From an uncultured Thiotrichaceae bacterium (GTDB lineage Bacteria; Pseudomonadota; Gammaproteobacteria; Thiotrichales; Thiotrichaceae), in NCBI GenBank assembly GCA_937931765.1, contig CALHAO010000066.1:1-7399 (forward strand): DNA of 7,399 bases. Reading direction: 5' to 3'. Below, piece by piece: positions 1 to 6,289 of the stretch. Made by a program: the position numbers and the translations under genes. How positions within the stretch are numbered: the first letter of the stretch is position 1; every line of letters starts with the position of its first letter. The notes below the pieces were generated by a model. That model was not told where the DNA came from, made no database searches, and saw nothing but the letters and a program-made list of their open reading frames with translations.

Positions 1-699
1 CCACGCTTCGCCCCCACCTCCAGCCCCGAACAACTGGATAAGGCGGCGCAGTTATTGGATGAGCACCCCGATGTTTATATGCACACGCATGTGGCGGAAA
101 ATTTGGGTGAAGTTGAATGGGCGGGTGAGTTGTTTCCGGAAAGTCGTAGTTATCTGGATATCTATCACCGGCACCGTCTGTTGCGCCCCCGCTCAGTACT
201 TGCGCACTGCATACACATCGATGAACAGGATAAGCAGTGTATGGCTGAAACCGGTTCTGCGGCGGCTTTTTGTCCTAGCTCTAATTTGTTTCTGGGGAGT
301 GGGCTGTTTGATCTGGAAGGCTTTCGTGAGCATGGCGTTAGGGTGGGTATGGGGACGGATGTGGGTGCGGGCACCAGTTTTAATATACTCAAAACCGGTG
401 GTGAGGCTTATAAAGTCACTCAGCTACGGGGTAAAAAGTTATCAGCATTTCAGGCGCTTTATCTGGCGACATTGAGCGGAGCTAAGGCGCTTTATCTCGA
501 TGATAAAATCGGGAATTTTGAAGCGGATAAGGAGGCAGATTTTGTGGTGCTGAATTTTAAAGGCACACCATTGATTGAGCGGCGGATGCAGCATGCTAGG
601 ACACTGCATGAGAAATTGTTTGCATTGATGATGCTGGGGGATGACCGGGCGGTGTCAGCTACTTACGTGATGGGGAATTTGGTGTTTGAAAGCACCTGA
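1..699 (+). CDS. guaD: Guanine deaminase, C-terminal part (5' end outside window)
   Basis: This amidohydrolase hydrolyses guanine to xanthine and ammonia in the cytoplasm, a step in purine salvage and nitrogen scavenging. The frame is open from base 1 and reads PRFAPTSSPEQL, the conserved GuaD block, so the gene begins upstream; the TTG at 55 is internal. About 232 residues are visible, roughly half of a usual protein of about 430-440 residues. Visible motifs are HTHVAEN (82-102), whose His is a metal ligand and whose Glu is catalytic in the superfamily; LAHCIHIDE (199-225), with another metal His; CPSSNLFLGSG; and GTDVGAGTSFNIL, whose Asp at 358-360 is the catalytic/metal Asp. The N-terminal HxH metal pair lies outside the window. 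The stop is TGA at 697-699. No U-tract terminator follows. The family call is secure from motif order; activity cannot be judged from half a gene. Confidence 0.93.
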   Translation, partial: PRFAPTSSPEQLDKAAQLLDEHPDVYMHTHVAENLGEVEWAGELFPESRSYLDIYHRHRLLRPRSVLAHCIHIDEQDKQCMAETGSAAAFCPSSNLFLGSGLFDLEGFREHGVRVGMGTDVGAGTSFNILKTGGEAYKVTQLRGKKLSAFQALYLATLSGAKALYLDDKIGNFEADKEADFVVLNFKGTPLIERRMQHARTLHEKLFALMMLGDDRAVSATYVMGNLVFEST

Positions 700-772
700 A
701 ACCAACCATCAGCCAAAATAGTTTCCGCACCGTAAATAAGCTACGTTGTTCTCCACAACCGCCCCCGATACG

Positions 773-792
773 GCTCAGAAGATTATCTGAGC
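773..792. repeat. Perfect 7-bp inverted repeat upstream of the TTG-start gene
   Basis: GCTCAGA (773-779) and TCTGAGC (786-792) are exact reverse complements around a 6-nt loop. The element ends 11 bases before the GGAGA ribosome-binding site at 804-808. It could be a leader hairpin, a protein-binding site, or chance. There is no U-tract. Confidence 0.45.
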
Positions 793-801
793 GAACCAGC
801 C

Positions 802-808
802 TTGGAGA
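802..808 (+). promoter_or_regulatory. Ribosome binding site that fixes the TTG start at 816
   Basis: TTGGAGA at 802-808 places GGAGA seven bases before TTG at 816-818. No ATG or GTG in this frame gives a better fit. The next in-frame TTG (825-827) lies further from the site, at 16 nt, so 816 is preferred. Confidence 0.6.
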
Positions 809-815
809 CAGTATT

Positions 816-1037
816 TTGCAAAAATTGATCGCATTCACTCTCGCAGCATTAGGTGCCTGGATATTCATTGACACAGGCTCTTATCTTGCCATTATTCCGA
901 TTGTTATCGCCGCTTTGATATACAACGGTGCAAACCATGGCATGTGGATTTCCTTCGACCTGGGTTCTGACTCCGGTTCCGGATCATGTCATGGGGACAG
1001 TGGTGGTTCGGGGTGTGATGGCGGTGGTGGTGACTAA
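816..1037 (+). CDS. Small membrane protein with Gly/Ser/Asp/Cys-rich tail, function unknown
   Basis: This 73-residue protein does not match a family I can name. Residues 4-36 are very hydrophobic and fit two short membrane segments (about 4-18 and 22-36) with a turn at DTGSY, or one hairpin. After a short linker with GMWISFD (42-48), residues 49-73 are a low-complexity tail dominated by Gly and Ser, with acidic residues, His59 and two cysteines, Cys58 and Cys67. Similar glycine-rich tails occur on other small bacterial membrane proteins, but no function follows from that. Translation starts at TTG with a GGAGA site seven bases upstream; the stop is TAA. It stands alone, 116 bp after guaD and 154 bp before the ATPase gene. 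The ribosome binding site, hydrophobic N-terminus and abrupt change to a hydrophilic tail argue for a real gene. Confidence 0.6.
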   Translation: MQKLIAFTLAALGAWIFIDTGSYLAIIPIVIAALIYNGANHGMWISFDLGSDSGSGSCHGDSGGSGCDGGGGD

Positions 1038-1191
1038 ATTTCAAACGCTGCGTCACCAAATCTATTACAAAGCACCCTGATACCAGTTAAGATTACCAGC
1101 TCAACCTGTACGAACGCACCGGTAATATCTTCCATCTTCACCAGACAACTAAGATGATGGAACAAAACAAACCCCTAAAGGGAAGCAGTCA

Positions 1192-2625
1192 ATGAGCAAA
1201 GACACCAATAACTCTCTCAATCTGAACATAGAATTTCAGAATTTGGGGAAGATCAATCAGGCGACTATCAAGCTTCGTCCGTTTACGGTGATTGCAGGGT
1301 GCAATGGGTCTGGGAAAAGTTTCATTACTAAATTACTTTATGGTTTATTCGTATCATCAAGTGTCCCCGATATCCGCACAATAATCTCTAATTTAATTAA
1401 CTATGTTGCTAAAGATATTGACCTATTATGTAATAGCTTTACAGACTACGGAGCGGGTACGCTAGACGAACTTGCGCAAAAATCACTGAGGCTCACTCAC
1501 ATAGCTAGCTTAAATCAAAAAAAAATTAATAAACTAGAAATACTTGAAATCTTAGATGAAATCAGGGAAACACTGGCTACTCTAAAGCTCGAAGAAACTA
1601 AAAATTCAAATAATGAGAGCAATTTTCTTACGGAAGGTATTTTTGCTGATATTTTTGGTCAATCAATAAGCTCTATAAATACTTCGATTAAAGATAACAT
1701 CAAAGAATTAATCGCTTTTATTTCTGCTCCTGAAGAAAAAATCAATAAAGTGATTTCAGATAAAATAACTGTCTGCATTGCAGATAACTTCATGGTTTCT
1801 TCTTTAGAAGAATTGATCAGCTTTGGAGCAAAATCAACTAAAATACACTCAGCCTCTGTAGGAGAGGTTTTCATTAACGGTAGTGAAATTGATATTGACA
1901 ACTCTAGCATCAGAAATATCAACAACCTGAATGTACACCCTCCCATCTATCTAGAATCTCCGGTTTATTGGAAAATAGCAGGTGCACTTGAGAACTCTAA
2001 AGAAGACCTACACGACACTGCTAGAAAAAGAAACTTAGAAGAAAACCAACTTGTCAGCCAAGTCCCCAAATACTTTTTCGACCTGATGGAATTACTGGAA
2101 GTACAGGTAAAGACCAATGAGTTCAGTGATGTGGTTCGTACTATAGAAAACGCCATCAACGGTAACCTATCGTTCAGTGACGGTAACATCCAGTTCAACG
2201 ACAAAGATAGCAATGCCTCCGTCGGTCTAAACCTTACCGCATTAGGTGTCACCAATCTCGGCATGATTGCCCTGCTCTTAAAGCGTGGCGCGATCCTGCC
2301 AGGTACTTTCCTGTTCATCGATGAACCTGAAGTACACTTACATCCATCATGGCAGGTTGTGCTGATCCAAGTACTCCATGAACTATCAAAACGTGGCGTC
2401 AACGTAGTCATCGCCAGTCACAGCATAGACATCATGAAAACCATTGAAAATATCATGGACACCGATGATTCCATTGATCCACAAGCACATTTTGGCATCA
2501 ATCAATTAACCAAGGAAGGCAACTCAGTTGACGAGTCCGACAATAATTACAAACGATTGGCAGCTATCAAAGAAGACTTAGGCAGACCATTTTTTGAGAT
2601 GTTTGTAGATAGCTTGGGGGCTTAA
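1192..2625 (+). CDS. ABC/OLD-type AAA ATPase without TOPRIM domain, first gene of a two-gene unit
   Basis: This 477-residue cytoplasmic ATPase belongs to the SMC/ABC-like 'AAA_15/AAA_21' group used by many DNA-repair and anti-phage modules. The Walker A motif GCNGSGKS is at residues 36-43. A long, Lys/Glu-rich and probably helical insert occupies about 100-230. A degenerate signature region lies near LGVTNLGMIALLL. Walker B is FLFIDEPE, with Asp377 and Glu378, followed by VHLHPSW (381-387), and the switch histidine is His410 in VVIASHS. All parts needed for ATP hydrolysis are present. The chain ends about 65 residues after the H-loop, so the TOPRIM nuclease of OLD proteins is missing. The start ATG has AAAGGGA at 1177-1183, 8 bases upstream. 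The next gene begins 3 bases after the stop, so the two are almost certainly co-transcribed. The middle is strikingly AT-rich (12 G/C in 1501-1560) compared with the end (30 G/C in 2221-2280). The family call is firm; a defence role is inference. Confidence 0.85.
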   Translation: MSKDTNNSLNLNIEFQNLGKINQATIKLRPFTVIAGCNGSGKSFITKLLYGLFVSSSVPDIRTIISNLINYVAKDIDLLCNSFTDYGAGTLDELAQKSLRLTHIASLNQKKINKLEILEILDEIRETLATLKLEETKNSNNESNFLTEGIFADIFGQSISSINTSIKDNIKELIAFISAPEEKINKVISDKITVCIADNFMVSSLEELISFGAKSTKIHSASVGEVFINGSEIDIDNSSIRNINNLNVHPPIYLESPVYWKIAGALENSKEDLHDTARKRNLEENQLVSQVPKYFFDLMELLEVQVKTNEFSDVVRTIENAINGNLSFSDGNIQFNDKDSNASVGLNLTALGVTNLGMIALLLKRGAILPGTFLFIDEPEVHLHPSWQVVLIQVLHELSKRGVNVVIASHSIDIMKTIENIMDTDDSIDPQAHFGINQLTKEGNSVDESDNNYKRLAAIKEDLGRPFFEMFVDSLGA

Positions 2626-2628
2626 TCC

Positions 2629-3216
2629 ATGTGGTCAATCAATGAATTTTGTGAACCACTGGATCACGAATTTAGTGGCATCGAACCCTTGCCTGAGCAC
2701 TTGCGTGGCGTAAGACTCGACGAAGACTGGGGATTGAAGCAGCATTGTGGAAGGCGAGAGCTGAAATCGGTCGATTTTCTGATACAGACTAAAACCGGTT
2801 ATTACTTTCTGGAATTTACGGACATAGGGCGACAAATTGATGCCATGCTCACCAAAATCGACACGATCAAAGAATCTTCTGATCTGCCCAAATCACTAAA
2901 ACGCGAGATAACAAAGAAATTACGCAGTGATGTTAGTTCGGAAGCTAGAGACAAATATCTCCAAACCTGTCAGATTTTTTCACACGCGCAAAAGCAACTC
3001 TGTGATGTACCGCAGCTATCGACTGGCTGCAAATTTCTGATTGTATACGCACCGCTCAACCAACACCTGAGCAGCAGCGATATTGAGATTTACAGGTTTC
3101 TTGATTACATGAAGAATAGTCTAACTACTGCTATCCCTGATGATATGTTCCAGAAAGTTGAAATCATTACACTGAATATGTTCCTGAAACACTTCACGGT
3201 TCAGCCGCTCGCATAA
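2629..3216 (+). CDS. Unrecognised 195-aa partner of the ATPase, possible PD-(D/E)xK-like fold
   Basis: I do not recognise this family. Its gene starts 3 bases after the ATPase stop, with GGGGG at 2616-2620 eight bases before the ATG, so the two products are probably made together and may work as a complex. The order of segments suggests an alpha/beta core: SVDFLI (47-52), YYFLEFTD (58-65), a charged helical stretch (about 70-125), the strand-like KFLIVYAPL (135-143), a helix (about 151-166), and VEIITLNMFLKHF (177-189). Asp49 and Glu62, with hydrophobic strands around them, recall the D...ExK core of PD-(D/E)xK nucleases, and Glu44 lies just before. The usual Lys is Thr64, so the site may be altered, use a migrated Lys, or be inactive. 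There is no signal peptide, membrane segment, HNH motif or TOPRIM motif. It converges on the esterase gene with only 17 bp between the stops. Confidence 0.8.
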   Translation: MWSINEFCEPLDHEFSGIEPLPEHLRGVRLDEDWGLKQHCGRRELKSVDFLIQTKTGYYFLEFTDIGRQIDAMLTKIDTIKESSDLPKSLKREITKKLRSDVSSEARDKYLQTCQIFSHAQKQLCDVPQLSTGCKFLIVYAPLNQHLSSSDIEIYRFLDYMKNSLTTAIPDDMFQKVEIITLNMFLKHFTVQPLA

Positions 3217-3233
3217 GCTTGCCTAACAATCAG

Positions 3234-3977
3234 CTACCGCCCCCCAACCAACTCAATATACTTCCGCGCAAACCGCTTACCCATTTCCACCTGCCCCAGC
3301 GCATTAAAATGAATATTGTCATAAATTTTGCTGACACCCTCCGCCGGAATAAGATGCGTATTAGGCACAGTCGCGTTCACCCTACGCTGGTTTTCCTGCA
3401 CTAGGCTCACTTCCGGAAAGTCACGCCCTATCGGATCAATCACGCCCATAATAAATGGGGTCATGGGTGCATCTAACTCTCTGCGTAGCACCTTGATAAA
3501 ATAGGTCAGGTTATGTGCGTACTGATTGGCGCGTTCGCGGTTAAATGCATCCCCCTCACCCTGCATCCAGATAATGGCATCAATCTGCGGTTTTTCTTGC
3601 GGTACAAAAATCCCCAATTGGCGCATCATGCCTATATAAAAGGTCTCGCCAGGGAACCACTCGCGGATATGGCTACCGGTGGCAGCGAATTTGACGATAG
3701 TGTGCTGGTCATGCGGAAAAGCTCTAGCGACCGCGTGCGCAAAACTGACTTCCGGGCCGATGTGTTTGCCCCTGGCCAGCGGGCGGGCGCTGCCCTTATA
3801 AACGAACGACACATTCGGTGGTGTTGATTTATAGCTGGCGGGTAAATTATAGGTGTGTGCCAGCCCCATCATATTGGATTGGCCTGCCATCAGGTAAATG
3901 CGTTCCCGTGCGCTGACCGGAGAACTCAGCATCATGCTGGCGATATAAAATAATAAGGGGAGTGTATAGATTTTCAT
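3234..3977 (-). CDS. Secreted SGNH-fold carbohydrate esterase (sialate O-acetylesterase-like)
   Basis: This 247-residue protein fits the SASA/DUF303 group of SGNH hydrolases (sialate O-acetylesterases and acetylxylan esterases of CE6 type). These remove acetyl groups from sugars. A signal peptide covers about residues 1-23, with hydrophobic LPLLFYIASMML and a VSA cleavage motif before Arg24, so the enzyme should be exported. GQSNM (32-36) carries the nucleophile Ser34. GPEVSFA and IIWMQGEGD are the middle blocks expected to help form the oxyanion hole and bind substrate. DNIHFNALGQ near the C-terminus gives Asp220 and His223 of the triad. Length and block order look complete. It is transcribed towards the ATPase unit and divergently from the PuuA-like operon. 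No Shine-Dalgarno lies at a normal distance; GAGGAA (4003-3998) is about 20 bases away. A TATAAT box ends 7 bases before the ATG. The natural substrate is unknown. Confidence 0.85.
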   Translation of the reverse strand: MKIYTLPLLFYIASMMLSSPVSARERIYLMAGQSNMMGLAHTYNLPASYKSTPPNVSFVYKGSARPLARGKHIGPEVSFAHAVARAFPHDQHTIVKFAATGSHIREWFPGETFYIGMMRQLGIFVPQEKPQIDAIIWMQGEGDAFNRERANQYAHNLTYFIKVLRRELDAPMTPFIMGVIDPIGRDFPEVSLVQENQRRVNATVPNTHLIPAEGVSKIYDNIHFNALGQVEMGKRFARKYIELVGGR

Positions 3978-3984
3978 AGAGCGT

Positions 3985-3990
3985 ATTATA
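3985..3990 (-). promoter_or_regulatory. Possible -10 box close to the esterase start
   Basis: On the minus strand TATAAT (3990 to 3985) is a perfect -10 hexamer. The best -35 partner is TTTACT (4011 to 4006), 4 of 6 matches, but with a short 15-bp spacer. If used, transcription would start at or next to the esterase ATG and give a leaderless message. Confidence 0.35.
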
Positions 3991-4049
3991 GGGCAAATTC
4001 CTCAAAGTAAACCCATAGAAAAATCATTTGGCCGTTATCATTTCTCTCC

Positions 4050-4078
4050 TTGCTACCCGTCCACAGCTGGATTAGAAT
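4050..4078 (+). promoter_or_regulatory. Predicted sigma-70-type promoter of the PuuA-like operon
   Basis: TTGCTA (4050-4055, 4 of 6 to TTGACA) and TAGAAT (4073-4078, 5 of 6 to TATAAT) are separated by exactly 17 bp. A start near 4085 would leave a leader of about 25 bases before the ATG at 4110. The -10 box directly touches the palindrome at 4079-4092, so repression by a protein bound there would be expected. Confidence 0.55.
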
Positions 4079-4092
4079 TTTGTGATCACAAA
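4079..4092. promoter_or_regulatory. Perfect 14-bp palindromic operator candidate
   Basis: TTTGTGATCACAAA is identical to its own reverse complement. It starts one base after the predicted -10 box and spans the expected transcription start of the PuuA-like operon, where a dimeric repressor would block initiation. It has the TGTGA/TCACA half-sites of CRP-type sites but without the 6-bp spacer, so a CRP site is unlikely. The regulator is not encoded in the window. Confidence 0.6.
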
Positions 4093-4109
4093 TTATCGGA
4101 TTAAACAGG

Positions 4110-5420
4110 ATGCCAGCATACCAACCTGCAGAACTAGATACTTTCATCGCTGACCTTAACGGGCAGTTACGCGGTAAACGTATCCCCGGCACTCAGTCCG
4201 AGAAGATATTAAAAGAAGGTTTTAAAATGCCTCGCTCAGCCATCGGGGTCGATACCTGGGGCGATGATGTGATTGACAACGGGCTGGTATTTGAAACCGG
4301 TGACAATGACGGGATTTGTTTGCCTATCACTGATCAGGCAGTTCCTGTACCGTGGCTGGAAGGTGATCATTCCCAACTCCATGCGATGATGCAGAACCCG
4401 GATGGCACACCTTTTGATATTGATCCACGCCAGATACTAAAAACCGTCACAGAACGTTACGCAGCACACGGACTCACCCCGGTAGTAGCCAGTGAAATGG
4501 AATTTTACTTACTTCCGGAATCGGCGTTTGAAAATGACCTGCCACGCATGGAACTGTCACAATTTGAACGCCCGGATGCTTATTCTATCGAACAAATTGA
4601 CGAACAACGCGAGCTACTGGAAGACATTCGTTATTGTTGTCAGGTACAAAATATTCCGGCGGATGCTATCACTTCCGAACTCGGCCACGGGCAGTTTGAA
4701 ATCAACCTGAATCATGTGGCTGATCCATTATTAGCCGCTGACCATGCGATTATGTTCAAGCGACTGATTAAAGGTGTCGCTCGTAAACACAAACATTCCG
4801 CCACGTTTATGGCTAAACCATTTGGTGAACGCAGCGGCAATGGTATGCACCTGCATTTCAGTGTATTGGATCAACAGGGCGATAATATTTTCAATAATGG
4901 CTCTGACGAAGGCAGCGATAAACTACAACACGCTATTGCCGGATTATTACAGGCCATGCCGGAATCCATGCTGATATTTGCACCTAACTTAAATTCCTAC
5001 CGGCGTTTATTGCCCGGTTCTCATGCACCGGTTTCAGCTAACTGGGGTTATGAAAACCGCACGGTATCTGTTCGTGTTCCCGACAGTCCGAATGTCGCCC
5101 GTCGTATTGAACACCGCGTGGCAGGGGCAGATTCTAACCCTTATCTGGTGATTGCAGTGGTACTAGCAGCAGCACTACAGGGCATTGAGCAACAAATGAC
5201 ACCACTGGCAGCGATGGCAGGTGATGCATATTCCGCCGATGATCCGGGGCCAGCACTACCAACGCAGTGGCCGGATGCGATTGATGCTTTTGAAAGCAGC
5301 GCGTTAATGAAAAATTTATTAGGTCAGCAGTTTGTGCAAGTATTTACCGCCTTAAAACGTCAGGAACACATGAAATTAGCCACACATGTCACCAGCGTTG
5401 AACACCAGACCTACTGGTAA
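4110..5420 (+). CDS. PuuA-like glutamine-synthetase-family ligase (gamma-glutamyl-amine synthetase)
   Basis: This 436-residue cytoplasmic enzyme belongs to the glutamine synthetase family, in the branch containing gamma-glutamylputrescine synthetase PuuA. It should use ATP to join glutamate to an amine. The N-terminal beta-grasp region includes FIADLNGQLRGKRIP and KMPRSAIGVDTWG, typical of the PuuA branch. The catalytic domain has SEMEFYLLPE and GQFEINLNH (metal/glutamate-binding Glu residues), MAKPFGERSGNGMHLHFS (ATP and metal), GSHAPVSANWGYENRTVSVRVP (glutamate binding, with the NR-T-R pattern) and RIEHRVAGADSNPYL. Length is slightly below the usual 450-470, with no motif missing. Upstream in-frame codons reach a stop at 4083 without a better start. 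The ribosome site is poor: only GGA at 4098-4100 is well placed. The amidotransferase gene follows after 43 bp. The amine is not shown by sequence: putrescine is the default guess, and other amines are possible. Confidence 0.85.
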   Translation: MPAYQPAELDTFIADLNGQLRGKRIPGTQSEKILKEGFKMPRSAIGVDTWGDDVIDNGLVFETGDNDGICLPITDQAVPVPWLEGDHSQLHAMMQNPDGTPFDIDPRQILKTVTERYAAHGLTPVVASEMEFYLLPESAFENDLPRMELSQFERPDAYSIEQIDEQRELLEDIRYCCQVQNIPADAITSELGHGQFEINLNHVADPLLAADHAIMFKRLIKGVARKHKHSATFMAKPFGERSGNGMHLHFSVLDQQGDNIFNNGSDEGSDKLQHAIAGLLQAMPESMLIFAPNLNSYRRLLPGSHAPVSANWGYENRTVSVRVPDSPNVARRIEHRVAGADSNPYLVIAVVLAAALQGIEQQMTPLAAMAGDAYSADDPGPALPTQWPDAIDAFESSALMKNLLGQQFVQVFTALKRQEHMKLATHVTSVEHQTYW

Positions 5421-5463
5421 ACCACCATCAAACCCGCATACGCACTGAGCAAGGAGACACACT

Positions 5464-6192
5464 ATGAAAATCGGTATTCTGGAAACCGGCGTCCCGCCCA
5501 AAGAACTCGATAGTTATGCCAGCTACGGCAATATGCTGAAAAATTTCATCACCCGCACAGCTAGCGAAGGCTTTGAGTTTGAAATTTATACAGTATTAGA
5601 TGGCAATTTTCCGGCATCAGCACAGGCATGTGATGGCTGGATGATTACCGGCTCCAAATACGGTGTGTATGAGAACCTGCCGTGGATGCTGACTTTGCAG
5701 GAGCTAGTGCGAGAAATTCATGCCGCCGGATTGCCGATGGTGGGTATTTGTTTTGGTCACCAGTTAATTGCTGAAGCACTGGGCGGTAAAGTCGAAAAAT
5801 CGCCTAAAGGCTGGGGTGTGGGGCTGCATGATTACACCCTCACACCACAAGCGCCGGACTGGATGCAAACGGACAGCGGCGGTTTTACGCTGAACGCCAT
5901 GCATCAGGATCAGATCAGTCAGTTGCCGGAAGATAGTAGCGTAGTAGCCAGTTCGGAATTCTGTGAATACGCCGCACTGTTGTATGGTGATTCAATCATC
6001 ACTTTCCAGGGGCATCCGGAATTTTCCATTGATTATGAAACTGATTTGCTTGAATTACGCAAATTAACAGTTATTCCGGAAGATCGTGCCACCCCTGCCC
6101 TGCAACGTCTGAAGCAGGCAGGTGCGTGTGAAGATGGCGCGGTATTATCAAAGTGGGCGGTTGATTTCTTTCGTCAGCATAAGTCGGCATGA
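5464..6192 (+). CDS. Class I glutamine amidotransferase (GMP-synthetase-type), operon partner of PuuA-like ligase
   Basis: This 242-residue protein has the complete class I (triad) glutamine amidotransferase fold. GWMITGSKYGVYE (58-70) is the oxyanion-side loop. VGICFGHQLIAEALGG holds the nucleophile Cys96, and QGHPEFS supplies His184 and Glu186. It hydrolyses the gamma-amide of glutamine or a gamma-glutamyl compound. The closest recognised type is the stand-alone GMP-synthetase-like GATase_1 group, not the peptidase C26 group to which PuuD belongs. An excellent AAGGAG (5451-5456) lies 7 bases before the ATG. The gene follows the PuuA-like ligase by 43 bp on the same strand, so it may cleave the gamma-glutamyl product of that pathway or give it ammonia. 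That pairing is inference from position. Confidence 0.85.
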   Translation: MKIGILETGVPPKELDSYASYGNMLKNFITRTASEGFEFEIYTVLDGNFPASAQACDGWMITGSKYGVYENLPWMLTLQELVREIHAAGLPMVGICFGHQLIAEALGGKVEKSPKGWGVGLHDYTLTPQAPDWMQTDSGGFTLNAMHQDQISQLPEDSSVVASSEFCEYAALLYGDSIITFQGHPEFSIDYETDLLELRKLTVIPEDRATPALQRLKQAGACEDGAVLSKWAVDFFRQHKSA

Positions 6193-6212
6193 TGTGGGAA
6201 ACCGCGATTGGA

Positions 6213-6241
6213 TTGAAATTGAACAGATTGAAGTTTATTCT
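6213..6241 (+). promoter_or_regulatory. Weak promoter candidate upstream of the DsbA-like gene
   Basis: TTGAAA (6213-6218, 5 of 6 to the -35 consensus) and TATTCT (6236-6241, 4 of 6 to the -10 consensus) are 17 bp apart within the 97-bp gap after the amidotransferase gene. This fits the DsbA-like gene being transcribed separately. The gap holds nothing else I could identify. Confidence 0.35.
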
Positions 6242-6289
6242 AGTGCGCTATCAATGCCAGTCGGCTCAACAACAACAGATGCATAAAAA

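Larger units (their letters stand above)
700..815. other. Intergenic region with two small inverted repeats
   Basis: The 116-bp gap between guaD and the small membrane protein gene has no coding signal I trust. It holds a 5-bp hairpin (GTTGT 745-749 with ACAAC 755-759, 5-nt loop) and a perfect 7-bp inverted repeat (773-779 with 786-792, 6-nt loop). Neither is followed by a T-run, so a factor-independent terminator is not supported. I found no convincing -35/-10 pair. Confidence 0.4.

Noticed and set aside
55..57. TTG as the start of the guanine deaminase
   Set aside because: Conserved GuaD sequence continues upstream in frame to base 1 without a stop, so this TTG is internal.
59..475. 138-codon open frame on the plus strand
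   Set aside because: It overlaps guanine deaminase in another frame; the product is an unpatterned shadow rich in Trp, Arg and Cys.
1065..1093. Promoter for the ATPase unit (TTACAA, 17 bp, TAAGAT)
   Set aside because: Only 3 of 6 and 4 of 6 matches; too weak to list.
1089..1156. Imperfect inverted repeats upstream of the ATPase gene (AAGAT-TACC with GGTA-AT-ATCTT; CATCTT with AAGATG)
   Set aside because: Stems are short, bulged or have long loops, with no U-tract; likely chance.
1192..2625. Full OLD-family nuclease
   Set aside because: The protein ends soon after the H-loop, leaving no room for the TOPRIM nuclease domain.
3513..3827. 104-codon open frame on the plus strand
   Set aside because: It lies antisense to the esterase, whose motifs and signal peptide are clear; no ribosome site or recognisable protein.
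4081..4090. CRP binding site (TGTGA/TCACA)
   Set aside because: The two half-sites abut with no 6-bp spacer, which does not fit CRP geometry; kept only as a general operator candidate.
5464..6192. Naming this gene puuD
   Set aside because: The motifs are of the GMP-synthetase-type GATase_1 group rather than peptidase C26, so the symbol would mislead.
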